A program made the translations under genes and the position numbers. A stretch of 64,000 nucleotides of DNA, taken from the NCBI GenBank assembly GCA_026625625.1, contig CP113055.1:2482501-2546500 (forward strand). Direction: 5' to 3'. Every line of letters starts with the position of its first letter. The first letter of the stretch is position 1. Of this stretch, positions 20,137 through 28,615 are shown piece after piece. Source of the DNA: Blastomonas sp. SL216. GTDB lineage: Bacteria; Pseudomonadota; Alphaproteobacteria; Sphingomonadales; Sphingomonadaceae. Below the pieces are notes generated by a model. The model had not been told where the DNA came from, did not search any database, and saw only the letters and a list, made by a program, of their open reading frames with translations.

Positions 20137-20395
20137 GCTCTCCAGTTGCAAACCTGTCGGCAACCTGTGCCTGAGCCTCAGTTTCTCGGATGGCACAACC
20201 GGCGTGTGGGATGCGACTGCCTTGCTCGGCAGCAAGGATACGCCGCTGACCGTCCCGCTGCGCGATGCTGATGCGTTCGCCAAAGCGTTTATCGACAATG
20301 GCGCGCTGGCCTGGCCCAATGGGCTGGAGCTCGCACCCTGGACCCTGCATGCCGAGATGAAGGCAGCGGGTCTGCTCAAGGGCCAGGCGGCCTGA
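20129..20395 (+). CDS. DUF2442 protein
   Basis: 88 aa. The pattern LSLSFSDGTTGVWDATALLG, followed by AFIDNGALAWPNGLELAPWTLHAEM, matches the DUF2442 fold (NE0471 N-terminal-like). It starts inside the last codons of the DUF4160 gene, so the two are coupled. Biochemical role unknown. Confidence 0.85.
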   Translation: MIKLSSCKPVGNLCLSLSFSDGTTGVWDATALLGSKDTPLTVPLRDADAFAKAFIDNGALAWPNGLELAPWTLHAEMKAAGLLKGQAA

Positions 20396-20506
20396 TAAGC
20401 TTCCTTTCGGATCAGGTTTACGCCGGACTTCACCATTTCGGAGCAAGACTGGCTCTCGGGCCCTTGGTCGCCTCGCTAGGCTGACGCCAGCCAAGGAGGC
20501 TCGATC

Positions 20507-20719
20507 ATGCCCACTTATATCGTCAACAAGCAGGTCCAAACCAACGGCGACCATGAGGTGCACAACACAACTACCGGTTGCATCTACATGCCGAGCATCG
20601 CCAATCAGCTCGATCTTGGTTATCACGACAACTGCCATGGAGCGGTGACCAAGGCCAAGCTGACCTACTCGCAATCCAACGGCTGCTTTTATTGTTGCCC
20701 CGCCTGCCACACTGCTTGA
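20507..20719 (+). CDS. Small conserved Cys-rich protein
   Basis: 70 aa with YIVNKQVQTNGDHEVHN near the start, then GCIYMP, HDNCHGAV and the end CFYCCPACHTA. The NGDHEVH opening and a terminal CxxC/CxxCH cluster recur in a family of tiny bacterial proteins I have seen but cannot name. The Cys/His spacing suggests a metal-binding knuckle. A very strong ribosome site (AAGGAGG) precedes the ATG, so it is probably well expressed. It closes the accessory patch after nrdB. Confidence 0.65.
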   Translation: MPTYIVNKQVQTNGDHEVHNTTTGCIYMPSIANQLDLGYHDNCHGAVTKAKLTYSQSNGCFYCCPACHTA

Positions 20720-20953
20720 TGTCCCCGTACCCCCGCAACCCGATGGTGATCAGCCTGATCCCCGCGCGCCGGATCACATGGCTCCGCAGCCAGCAGATGA
20801 TCACCGCAGGACCGGAGGCAATGCTCGGCCGTCGGGCTGGGTCCTGCCCGGCTGTTGCAAGCTGATCTCCATTCCCGCGCACCCGCTGGTATGAGCCTCC
20901 CTGGGTTGGCGCCTCACAGCATCACGTTCGTCTTGCGGGGGCGATCGTTACAG

Positions 20954-22459
20954 TCAGGCCGGCGCAGTTTCGGGCTCCGGCACGCGCAGCGTCGCTAGCG
21001 CGGCGAGCGCCAGCACGGCGGCGGCGAAGGCCATCGTCCAGACCGGCTGGGTCGGGAAGAACGCCTTGAGCAGGCTGCCCATGATCGTGGCCACCAGCAG
21101 CTGCGGCAGTACGACGAAGACGTTGAACAGCCCCATGAAGATGCCGAGCTTGGCCTGGGGCAGGCTGGAGGCGAGGATGGCATAGGGCATGGCGAGGATC
21201 GAGGCCCAGGCGATGCCGATGCCGATCTCGCTGAGGATCAGTCCTTGCGCATCGCGGATGAAGAAGAAGCTGGCAAAACCGGCGGCTCCGCAGAGCAGGC
21301 ACAGAGCATGCGCACGCACCTTGCCCAGCTTCGATGCCAGCCAGGGCAGCAGGGTCAGCGCGGCAATGGCAGCGACGCCGTTATAGATGGCGAACAGCAC
21401 GCCCACCCAGTTGCCCGCCGCATTATAGGCCGCGCTGCTGGCATCGGTCGCGCCGAACACGGTCTGCGCGACCACCGGGGTGGTGTAGATCCACATGATG
21501 AACAGCGCCGACCAGCTGAAGAACTGCACCAGCGACAGCCGCTTCATGATCGGCGGCATGCCCGAAAAATCGCCGACAATAGCGCCGAGCAGGCTGGCGT
21601 CATGCCCGGCGCGCGCCCGACAGATGGCGATCAGGCTGGCAAGGCCATAGCTGCCGAGCAATGCTCCGAGCAGATACAGCTCCTTTTCGAGGTCGAAGCT
21701 CCAGACCAGCGCGACGACCGCTGCACCGGCGGCGATCCAGCCGATGGCGCTGCCAAGCCCCTTGGCGGCGAGCGCGCGGACCGGCTGGGCATCGGCCTGA
21801 TCGGGCTGCGCCTCGGCAAAGGCGCGCATTTCCTCGGGGCTGTATTCGCGCGTGGTCAGGATCGTCCACAGTACCGCGACGAACAGCGCGACCGCGCCGA
21901 ACCAGAAGCTGATGCGCACCGTATCGGGCACCTGGCCCGCCGGAGCAGTGTTGGCGACGCCCAGATCGGTCAGCAGATAGGGGAAGAGCGAGCCCGCCAC
22001 CGCGCCAGCGCCGATGAACGCGGTCTGGATCGCATAGCCCATGGTATGCTGGTCCTTGCGCAGATTGTCGCCGACAAAGGCGCGGAACGGCTCCATCGAG
22101 ATGTTGAGCGAAGCATCGAGGATCCACAGCATCATCGCGGCGAGCAGCAGCGACTGCGACAGCGGCATGATCACCAGCGACAGCGCCGCGAGCACGGCCC
22201 CTGCGAGAAAATAGGGACGGCGGCGGCCGAGCCTTGTCCAGGTGCGGTCCGAATAATGGCCGACGATCGGCTGCACCAGCAGGCCGGTGAGCGGCGCGGC
22301 GATCCACAAGGCGGGCAGGTTGTCGAGGCTTTCGCCCAGCGACTGGAAGATGCGGCTCATGTTCGCATTCTGCAGCGCGAACCCGATCTGGATGCCGAAG
22401 AATCCGAAGCTCAGGTTGAACAGCTGCCAAAAGCTCTTGCGCGGTTTTTCCGCGATCAT
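20954..22459 (-). CDS. MFS sugar transporter of the alpha-glucan locus
   Basis: 501 aa with about 12 membrane helices. The N-terminal half has NLSFGFFGIQIGFALQNANMSRIFQSLG and the loop HYSDRTWTRLGRRRPYF, typical of the glycoside/sucrose-proton symporter branch of the MFS. Likely imports maltose or short maltodextrins across the inner membrane. The start (22459) follows GGGAGAGG. A palindrome with core ATACGTAT lies ~100 bp upstream, and the LacI-family gene is next, so repression by that protein is likely. Confidence 0.85.
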   Translation of the reverse strand: MIAEKPRKSFWQLFNLSFGFFGIQIGFALQNANMSRIFQSLGESLDNLPALWIAAPLTGLLVQPIVGHYSDRTWTRLGRRRPYFLAGAVLAALSLVIMPLSQSLLLAAMMLWILDASLNISMEPFRAFVGDNLRKDQHTMGYAIQTAFIGAGAVAGSLFPYLLTDLGVANTAPAGQVPDTVRISFWFGAVALFVAVLWTILTTREYSPEEMRAFAEAQPDQADAQPVRALAAKGLGSAIGWIAAGAAVVALVWSFDLEKELYLLGALLGSYGLASLIAICRARAGHDASLLGAIVGDFSGMPPIMKRLSLVQFFSWSALFIMWIYTTPVVAQTVFGATDASSAAYNAAGNWVGVLFAIYNGVAAIAALTLLPWLASKLGKVRAHALCLLCGAAGFASFFFIRDAQGLILSEIGIGIAWASILAMPYAILASSLPQAKLGIFMGLFNVFVVLPQLLVATIMGSLLKAFFPTQPVWTMAFAAAVLALAALATLRVPEPETAPA

Positions 22460-22558
22460 GCGCCTCTCCCTGGAAGTCCCGAGGGTCCGCCCGTTATGCT
22501 CTCGGCGGTCTCTGGCCGGAACCGTGGCAGAGCCATTGCCCCCACACAACCGCAGCGC

Positions 22559-22570
22559 ATACGTATACGT
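22559..22570. promoter_or_regulatory. Candidate LacI-family operator upstream of the transporter gene
   Basis: ATACGTATACGT includes two overlapping palindromes, ATACGTAT and ACGTATACGT. The same core followed by RCGT occurs at 23673-23684 in front of the TonB receptor gene. Shared, divergent placement around a lacI-type gene is the support; binding is inferred. Confidence 0.5.
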
Positions 22571-22583
22571 GGGCGGGCCGGTT

Positions 22584-23603
22584 TCAGCCGCTCGAACCGC
22601 GCACGATCAGCTGGGTGGGCAGCATATAGGGCTCGACCGCCTGCCCACGGATCTTGCGCAGCAGCGTATCGACCAGCGCCTCGCCCGCCGCCTTCACGTC
22701 CTGGCTGACGGTGGTGAGCGGCGGGTTGGTGAAGCTCGCCGCCGGAATATCGTCAAAGCCGACCAGCGCGACATCAATCGGCACGTTCAGGCCATGCTCG
22801 GCCAGCGCGCGCATCGCGCCGATGGCGATGAGATCGGACGCAGCGAAGATGGCATCGAAGCAGGTGCCCGCCGCAAGCAGCGATCGCACCGCCTCATGCC
22901 CCGCCTCTTCGGACGTCACCGCATCGCGTTGCAGCGCCGGATCGGCCTCCAGCCCCGCCTCGCCCAGCGCATCGCAATAGCCGCGCCAGCGGTCCTCGAA
23001 CTCCGGGGCATGGCTTGATGCGATGCCGATGAACGCGATATGCCTGCGTCCGCGCTCGATCAGGTGGCGGGTCGCGGCATAGCCGCCGCTGCGGTTCTCC
23101 GACCCCAAGGTGATCCCCGGCTCGTTCGCCATCGGCGATCCCCAGCGCACGAAATGCGTGCCCTGTTCGACCAGATGGGTCAGCCGCGCGCGATAATCCT
23201 CATAGTCGCCGTAGCCCAGCAGGATGATGCCATCGGCCTTGTGGCTGTCCTGGTAATCGACATGCCAGTCGCTGGAGAGCTGCTGGAACGAGATCAGAAG
23301 ATCGAAGCCCGCGCGCGAGGCGGTGCGCGTGATAGATCCCAGCATCGCCAGAAAGAACGGGTTGATCATCGAATCGTCGGGCGTCGGGTCCTCGAAGAAC
23401 AACAGCGCCAGCGTGTTCGCCTGCTGACGGCGCAGCGATGAGGCGTTCTTGTCGACCGAATAATTGAGCTGCGCGGCAATGGCCTGGATACGCCTGCGCG
23501 TCTGTTCGCTGACCGCCGGATTGCCGCTCAACGCGCGCGAAACCGTGGGTTGCGACACCCCTGCGAGCTGCGCGATATCGAATGAGGTTGGCCTGCGTCC
23601 CAT
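22584..23603 (-). CDS. LacI-family transcriptional regulator
   Basis: 339 aa. N-terminal helix-turn-helix at ~8-50 (FDIAQLAGVSQPTVSRALSGNPAVSE...) with the hinge helix, then a periplasmic-binding-protein-like effector domain (GYAATRHLIERGRRHIAFIG; FDAIFAASDLIAIGAMRAL; VALVGFDDIPAASFTNPPLTTVSQD). Probably represses the glucan genes on both sides and responds to maltose or a maltodextrin. ATG 23603 is preferred over an upstream GTG because AAGGTGAGGGG is well spaced before it. Confidence 0.9.
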   Translation of the reverse strand: MGRRPTSFDIAQLAGVSQPTVSRALSGNPAVSEQTRRRIQAIAAQLNYSVDKNASSLRRQQANTLALLFFEDPTPDDSMINPFFLAMLGSITRTASRAGFDLLISFQQLSSDWHVDYQDSHKADGIILLGYGDYEDYRARLTHLVEQGTHFVRWGSPMANEPGITLGSENRSGGYAATRHLIERGRRHIAFIGIASSHAPEFEDRWRGYCDALGEAGLEADPALQRDAVTSEEAGHEAVRSLLAAGTCFDAIFAASDLIAIGAMRALAEHGLNVPIDVALVGFDDIPAASFTNPPLTTVSQDVKAAGEALVDTLLRKIRGQAVEPYMLPTQLIVRGSSG

Positions 23604-23672
23604 CCTGCCCCTCACCTTCCAGTTGCTTGCAAAACCGTGCTTTTCCCGGGCTTTGGCGACCGTTCAGGCTGA

Positions 23673-23684
23673 ATACGTATGCGT
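23673..23684. promoter_or_regulatory. Candidate LacI-family operator upstream of the TonB receptor gene
   Basis: ATACGTATGCGT, matching the site at 22559-22570 at 11 of 12 positions. It sits between the regulator gene and the receptor gene, 138 bp before the receptor start and 69 bp before the regulator start, so it could serve both, including autoregulation. Confidence 0.5.
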
Positions 23685-23821
23685 ATGCCTTTTGCAATCG
23701 TGGTGCAAAGGTTATTCAGACTGCCGACCGGTTCACCTGAAAACCGGCGGCTCACGGACTGTTTCCGGATGCCAGAAATCATCCCGCCATCTGCTGTGCG
23801 GGGCCCCTGGGGAGAGTGATC

Positions 23822-26707
23822 ATGAAAGCGATTTTTCGCGCCCGTCGTCTGCGCCTTGCGTCCGGCCGCGCCAGCCTTGCCGCCCTGTCCACCGCGCTGA
23901 TGATCGGTGCCGCCTGCCCCGCGCTGGCGCAAACGGCCGATGCCGAACAGCCGCAGGGCAGCGCCGAGATCGACGAAGAGGCCGGCGTCATCATCGTCAC
24001 CGGCTTCCGCGCCAGTGTCGAAAACTCGATTGCCGCCAAGCGCGAGAGCAATTTCATCGTCGATGTGGTGACCGCAGACGATATCGCCGGACTTCCCGAC
24101 GTATCGATCGCGGAATCGCTGGCGCGACTGCCCGGCGTGACCTCGCAGCGCACCGGCGGCCAGGCGAGCGCGATCAACATTCGCGGCCTGTCGCAGGACC
24201 TCGTCTCGGCAACGCTCAACGGCCGCGAACAGGTTGCCACCAGCGGCAACCGCGTGATCGAATTCGATCAGTATCCCTCCGAACTGATCAACCAGGCCGC
24301 CGTCTACAAGACGCCGCTCGCCAGCCATATCGAAGGCGGCATTGCCGGCAAGGTCGAGCTGAAGACCGTCCGCCCGCTCGACAACAGGGATGCGTTCAAG
24401 GCCACCGTCAACCTGCGCGGCCTGTACAACGACCGCGCCAGCGAAAGCCCGGACGTGTCGTCCTACGGCTATCGCGTTTCCGGATCGGTGCAGGCCAAGC
24501 TGCTCGACGACACTTTGGGCATCGCGGTCGGCTATGCGCGGCTCTATCAGCCCAACGTTGCCACCCGCTTCGTCCAGTTCGACTTCCCGATCCCCGGCAC
24601 CAACGGATCGCCCAGCCGCGACCTCAATGGCGACGGCACGGTGGACTCGCTGAACTTCGGCTTCGAGGGCATCCAGTTCGGCGGACGCGAGACCCGCGAT
24701 GCGGCCATCGGCGTGATCCAGTGGGAGCCGACCAGCAACCTTCGCGTGCTGATCGACGGCTATTATTCGCGCTTCAAGTCCGACGTGAAGCGCCGCGGCT
24801 TCCGCATCGTCTCACCGCAATCGGGGGACAACCAGTTCATCAACCCGGTGATCTCGAACAACGCGCTGATCGGCGGGCGCATCGTCAACCAGGTCGGCAG
24901 CAACGGCTTCGGCTTCGGCCTGGGCACCGAGCTGGTCAACCAGGACGAAAGCCGCCGCGACGAGCTGTACACCATCGGCGGCAATGTCGCCTATGACTTC
25001 AGCGACCGTGTGACGCTGGCAGTCGATGTCGGCTATTCGAAGGGTACCAGCTTCTTCAACAATGCCGGCATCAACCTGCGCCCCTATGTCAACACGCCCA
25101 CGGGCCTGCGCCGCGCGGACTCGATCCCCGGCCTGATCTCGGTCGATTATCAGCTTAACGGCACCCGCCTGCCGACCATCCGCTCGATCAGCTCGAACTT
25201 CACCGATGTCGATCCGGCCGGTGGCGGCTTCTTCCTCGACGGTCAGTTCCTGGTGCCGCAATCGGACAGTGACGAGCTGTTTGCTACCGCCGCCGACCTC
25301 ACCATCCGCTTCGACGAGGCCAATTTCCTCGACACGCTGCGCTTCGGCTTCCGCTATGCCGACCGGCGCGGCGACCGCCGGGTGACATCGTTCAACACCT
25401 TCGGCATTCCCGGCAGCCCGCTGGCGGTACCCGGCAACCTGGTCACGCAGGCCGGTTTCTCGGGTGGTTATGCAGCGGCCGGCCTACCCGGCTTTGCGGT
25501 GGTGGATATCGACGGCGCGTTCAACCTGGCCTTTGGCAACCGGCTGGGCGTGCGCCAGCCGACCGACCAGATCGCGTTCGACTTCACCATCGACCAGAGC
25601 TTCCGCATCGATGAGGAAACCTATGCCGGATATGCGCAGCTCGATTTCGATACCGAGCTGGGGGGCTTGCGCTTCCACGGCAATATCGGCGGGCGCTATG
25701 TCCATACCGATCAGGGATCGACCGTGAACTTTGCCGACCCGAACCTGGTCGACAACCCTGCCACCCCGCCGCCAGCACGCGAGAACCGCCGTCCGGTGAC
25801 GCGCGGCCGCACGTTCAACGATTTCCTGCCTGCGGTGAACCTGATCCTCGACCTGTCGGACCGCGACATCCTGCGCGCCAGCTACAGCCGCCAGATCTCG
25901 CGCCCGCGCTTCTTCGAGCTGCGCGGATCGATCAGCGTCAATACCGGATCGGACGGCAATACCAGCGGCAGCGGCGGCAATCCCGGCCTCTCGCCCTACA
26001 GAGCCAACCAGTTCGACCTGGCCTATGAGCATTATTTCGGCAATTCGGGCGTGCTGGCAATCGGTGCGTTCTACAAGGACCTGGAATCGTACATCATCAA
26101 CGGCACGATCCCGCAGTTCAACTATGTCGAAAACGGCATCACCCCGCCGCCGATCCCGGGCACCAACGTTCCGGGCAATGCGGTCGGCAGCTTCTCCTCG
26201 CCGATCAATGGCGATGGTGGCTATGTCTATGGCTTCGAGTTCCAGTTCTCCAAGACCTTTGTCGAACTGCCCGCGCCGTTCGATGGCCTGGGGGTCCAGA
26301 TCAACTATGCCTATAGCAAGAGCGATCTGGAATTCCCCAGCGCGACCAGCGGCGCGACGATCAACCTGCCACTGCCCGGCCTGTCCGAGCATGTCTTCAA
26401 CCCGACGGTGTTCTACGAAAAGGCAGGCTTCGGCGCGCGTCTCAGCACCCGTCACCGCTCCAGCTTCGTCAGCCCGCAGATCGGCATCAGCGAGCTCATC
26501 CTGACCAGCGCCAAGGAAACGGTGATGGATGCGCAGCTTTCCTACCAGTTCCAGGAAGGCAGCGCGCTGCGCGAGCTCAAGCTGCTTGCGCAGGTCAACA
26601 ACCTGACCGATGAACCGACCCGGACCTATTGGAGCAATGTCGCTCAGACCGGCACGATCCAGAATTTCGGCCGCACCTTCTTCCTGGGTGCAACCTACGA
26701 ATTCTGA
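23822..26707 (+). CDS. TonB-dependent receptor for alpha-glucans
   Basis: 961-aa outer-membrane transporter. Signal peptide ~1-38 ending in ALAQ; TonB-box region VIIVTGFRASVENSIAAK; plug domain with LPDVSIAESLARLPGV and INIRGLSQDLVSATLNGREQ; then a long beta-barrel that ends in Phe (FFLGATYEF), as outer-membrane barrels do. It fits the Caulobacter/Xanthomonas oligosaccharide-receptor branch; the Caulobacter MalA locus has a similar gene set. Start 23822 behind GGGGAGAG. There is no SusD partner. Substrate inferred from the three glycosidase genes downstream. Confidence 0.92.
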   Translation: MKAIFRARRLRLASGRASLAALSTALMIGAACPALAQTADAEQPQGSAEIDEEAGVIIVTGFRASVENSIAAKRESNFIVDVVTADDIAGLPDVSIAESLARLPGVTSQRTGGQASAINIRGLSQDLVSATLNGREQVATSGNRVIEFDQYPSELINQAAVYKTPLASHIEGGIAGKVELKTVRPLDNRDAFKATVNLRGLYNDRASESPDVSSYGYRVSGSVQAKLLDDTLGIAVGYARLYQPNVATRFVQFDFPIPGTNGSPSRDLNGDGTVDSLNFGFEGIQFGGRETRDAAIGVIQWEPTSNLRVLIDGYYSRFKSDVKRRGFRIVSPQSGDNQFINPVISNNALIGGRIVNQVGSNGFGFGLGTELVNQDESRRDELYTIGGNVAYDFSDRVTLAVDVGYSKGTSFFNNAGINLRPYVNTPTGLRRADSIPGLISVDYQLNGTRLPTIRSISSNFTDVDPAGGGFFLDGQFLVPQSDSDELFATAADLTIRFDEANFLDTLRFGFRYADRRGDRRVTSFNTFGIPGSPLAVPGNLVTQAGFSGGYAAAGLPGFAVVDIDGAFNLAFGNRLGVRQPTDQIAFDFTIDQSFRIDEETYAGYAQLDFDTELGGLRFHGNIGGRYVHTDQGSTVNFADPNLVDNPATPPPARENRRPVTRGRTFNDFLPAVNLILDLSDRDILRASYSRQISRPRFFELRGSISVNTGSDGNTSGSGGNPGLSPYRANQFDLAYEHYFGNSGVLAIGAFYKDLESYIINGTIPQFNYVENGITPPPIPGTNVPGNAVGSFSSPINGDGGYVYGFEFQFSKTFVELPAPFDGLGVQINYAYSKSDLEFPSATSGATINLPLPGLSEHVFNPTVFYEKAGFGARLSTRHRSSFVSPQIGISELILTSAKETVMDAQLSYQFQEGSALRELKLLAQVNNLTDEPTRTYWSNVAQTGTIQNFGRTFFLGATYEF

Positions 26708-26772
26708 CGGGTCACCAGTCGGGGGGCGGGTTTCCCCACCCGTCCCCCGTTATTGCGAGCGAGGTTGAGCGC

Positions 26773-28605
26773 ATGGCGCGAGTTTGGAAAACGCTGGCCC
26801 TGGCAACGGCGCTCGCCGCTTCTGCGCCCATCGCGGCACAGGCCCCCGATTATGGCGCCGCGACGGTGCGCCAGCGTCCGCCGCAGGACGAGATCATCTA
26901 TTTCGTGCTGCCCGACCGCTTCGCCAATGGCGATGCCAGCAACGATCGCGGCGGGCTGAAGGGCGATCGGCTGAAGACCGGGTTCGACCCCGCGCACAAG
27001 GGATTCTTCCACGGCGGCGATCTGAAGGGCCTTACGGACAAGCTCGACTATATCCAGCGCCTGGGCGTCACCGCGATCTGGTTTGCGCCGATCTTCCAGA
27101 ACAAGCCCGTGCAGGGCGAGCCTGGCCAGGAAAGCGCGGGCTATCACGGCTATTGGGTGACCGATTTCACCAAGGTCGACAGCCATTTCGGCACCAATGA
27201 CGAATTCCGGGCCTTTGTCGATGCTGCGCACGCGCGCGGCATCAAGGTCTATATGGACATCATCACCAACCACACTGCCGATGTGATCTATTTCCAGGAA
27301 TGCGTCGGCCAGCCGGTTTGCGCCTATCGCTCCAAGGCGGATTATCCGTACTGGACCAGGGGCGGCCTCGATGGCGCGCGGATCAACGGCGGATTCGAGG
27401 GCGATAGCGTGCGCACCGCAGAGAATTTCGCGCAGCTGACCGATCCGACCTACGCCTATACGCCGCAGCTGCCCAAGGGCGAGGAGCAGATCAAGGTCCC
27501 CGCCTGGCTGAATGATCCGATCCATTACCACAATCGCGGCAATACCAGCTTCTACGGCGAGGATTCGCGCTATGGCGATTTCGTCGGGCTCGACGACCTG
27601 ATGACCGAAAGCCCGCGCGTGGTCGAAGGTTTCATCGACATCTACGGCAGCTGGATCGACCGGTTCGGCGTGGATGGGTTCCGCATCGATACCGCGCGGC
27701 ACGTGAATCCCGAATTCTGGGCCAGCTTCGCCCCGGCCATGCTCGAACGCGCAAAGGCGAAGGGCATAGAGCATTTCCACATCTTCGGAGAGGTCGCCAA
27801 CGATGCAATGGACCCCGGCTTCCTGGCGCAGCACACAAGGCGCGACAAGCTGCCCGCGGTGCTCGACTTCGCCTTCCAGGCCGCAGTGCGCGACATGCTC
27901 ACTGGCAAGGCGGGGACCGACCTGTTCGCCAGCCTGATCGCGGGCGATGTGCTGTACGAGGGCGGCGAGGCCACCGCGCTTACGCTGCCCACGTTCCTCG
28001 GCAATCACGACATGGGCAGGCTCGGGCATATGCTCGACAAGGCGCATCCGGGCGCCAGCGAGGCCGAACGGCTCGACCGGATGAGGCTGGCGCATGTGCT
28101 GCTGATGACCGCGCGCGGCGTGCCGACGATCTATTATGGCGACGAGCAGGGCTTTACCGGTGACGGCAACGACCAGGACGCGCGCGAGGACATGTTCGCA
28201 AGCCGCGTCGCCAGCTATAACGACAACCGGCTGGTGGGATCATCGGCCACCACCGCAGCCGAGAATTTCGACCCCGCGCACCCGCTCTACGCGCTGATCG
28301 CCGAACTGGCAGCGATCCGCAAGGCGCACCCCCGGCTCCGCGATGGCCGCACGGTGCTGCGCCATTACGGCCCCAGACCCGGCCTGCTCGCCTTCACGCG
28401 CGGCGAGGATGACGGCGAGGAAATCCTGGTCGCGGTCAACACGTCCGACCAGCCGGTCAGCCTGAACGTAGAGGTCGGCTATCGTTCGCGCGCGTTCATC
28501 GGCCTTGCGGGCAGCTGCCCGACCACCGCCAGCGCGCCGGGATCGGTGGCGATCAGCCTCCCGCCGCTCGGCTATGCCATCTGCCGCGCCACCCCGATCG
28601 ACTGA
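26773..28605 (+). CDS. Exported GH13 alpha-amylase-family enzyme
   Basis: 610 aa with signal peptide ~1-22 (TLALATALAASAPIAAQA). GH13 barrel motifs are in order: MDIITNHTAD, the nucleophile Asp in GFRIDTARH (about residue 306), the acid Glu in FHIFGEVAND and the third Asp in FLGNHDMGR. A small C-terminal beta domain ends in SLPPLGYAIC. Likely a periplasmic or surface alpha-amylase that trims maltodextrins. 65 bp after the receptor gene and probably cotranscribed. Confidence 0.9.
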   Translation: MARVWKTLALATALAASAPIAAQAPDYGAATVRQRPPQDEIIYFVLPDRFANGDASNDRGGLKGDRLKTGFDPAHKGFFHGGDLKGLTDKLDYIQRLGVTAIWFAPIFQNKPVQGEPGQESAGYHGYWVTDFTKVDSHFGTNDEFRAFVDAAHARGIKVYMDIITNHTADVIYFQECVGQPVCAYRSKADYPYWTRGGLDGARINGGFEGDSVRTAENFAQLTDPTYAYTPQLPKGEEQIKVPAWLNDPIHYHNRGNTSFYGEDSRYGDFVGLDDLMTESPRVVEGFIDIYGSWIDRFGVDGFRIDTARHVNPEFWASFAPAMLERAKAKGIEHFHIFGEVANDAMDPGFLAQHTRRDKLPAVLDFAFQAAVRDMLTGKAGTDLFASLIAGDVLYEGGEATALTLPTFLGNHDMGRLGHMLDKAHPGASEAERLDRMRLAHVLLMTARGVPTIYYGDEQGFTGDGNDQDAREDMFASRVASYNDNRLVGSSATTAAENFDPAHPLYALIAELAAIRKAHPRLRDGRTVLRHYGPRPGLLAFTRGEDDGEEILVAVNTSDQPVSLNVEVGYRSRAFIGLAGSCPTTASAPGSVAISLPPLGYAICRATPID

Positions 28606-28615
28606 AAGCCGAGTC

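Noticed and set aside
20719-20865. 48-codon frame right after the Cys-rich protein (TGATG overlap)
   Set aside because: No ribosome site of its own and an Arg/Pro-rich composition typical of random high-GC frames; it could be a decayed remnant but nothing supports it.
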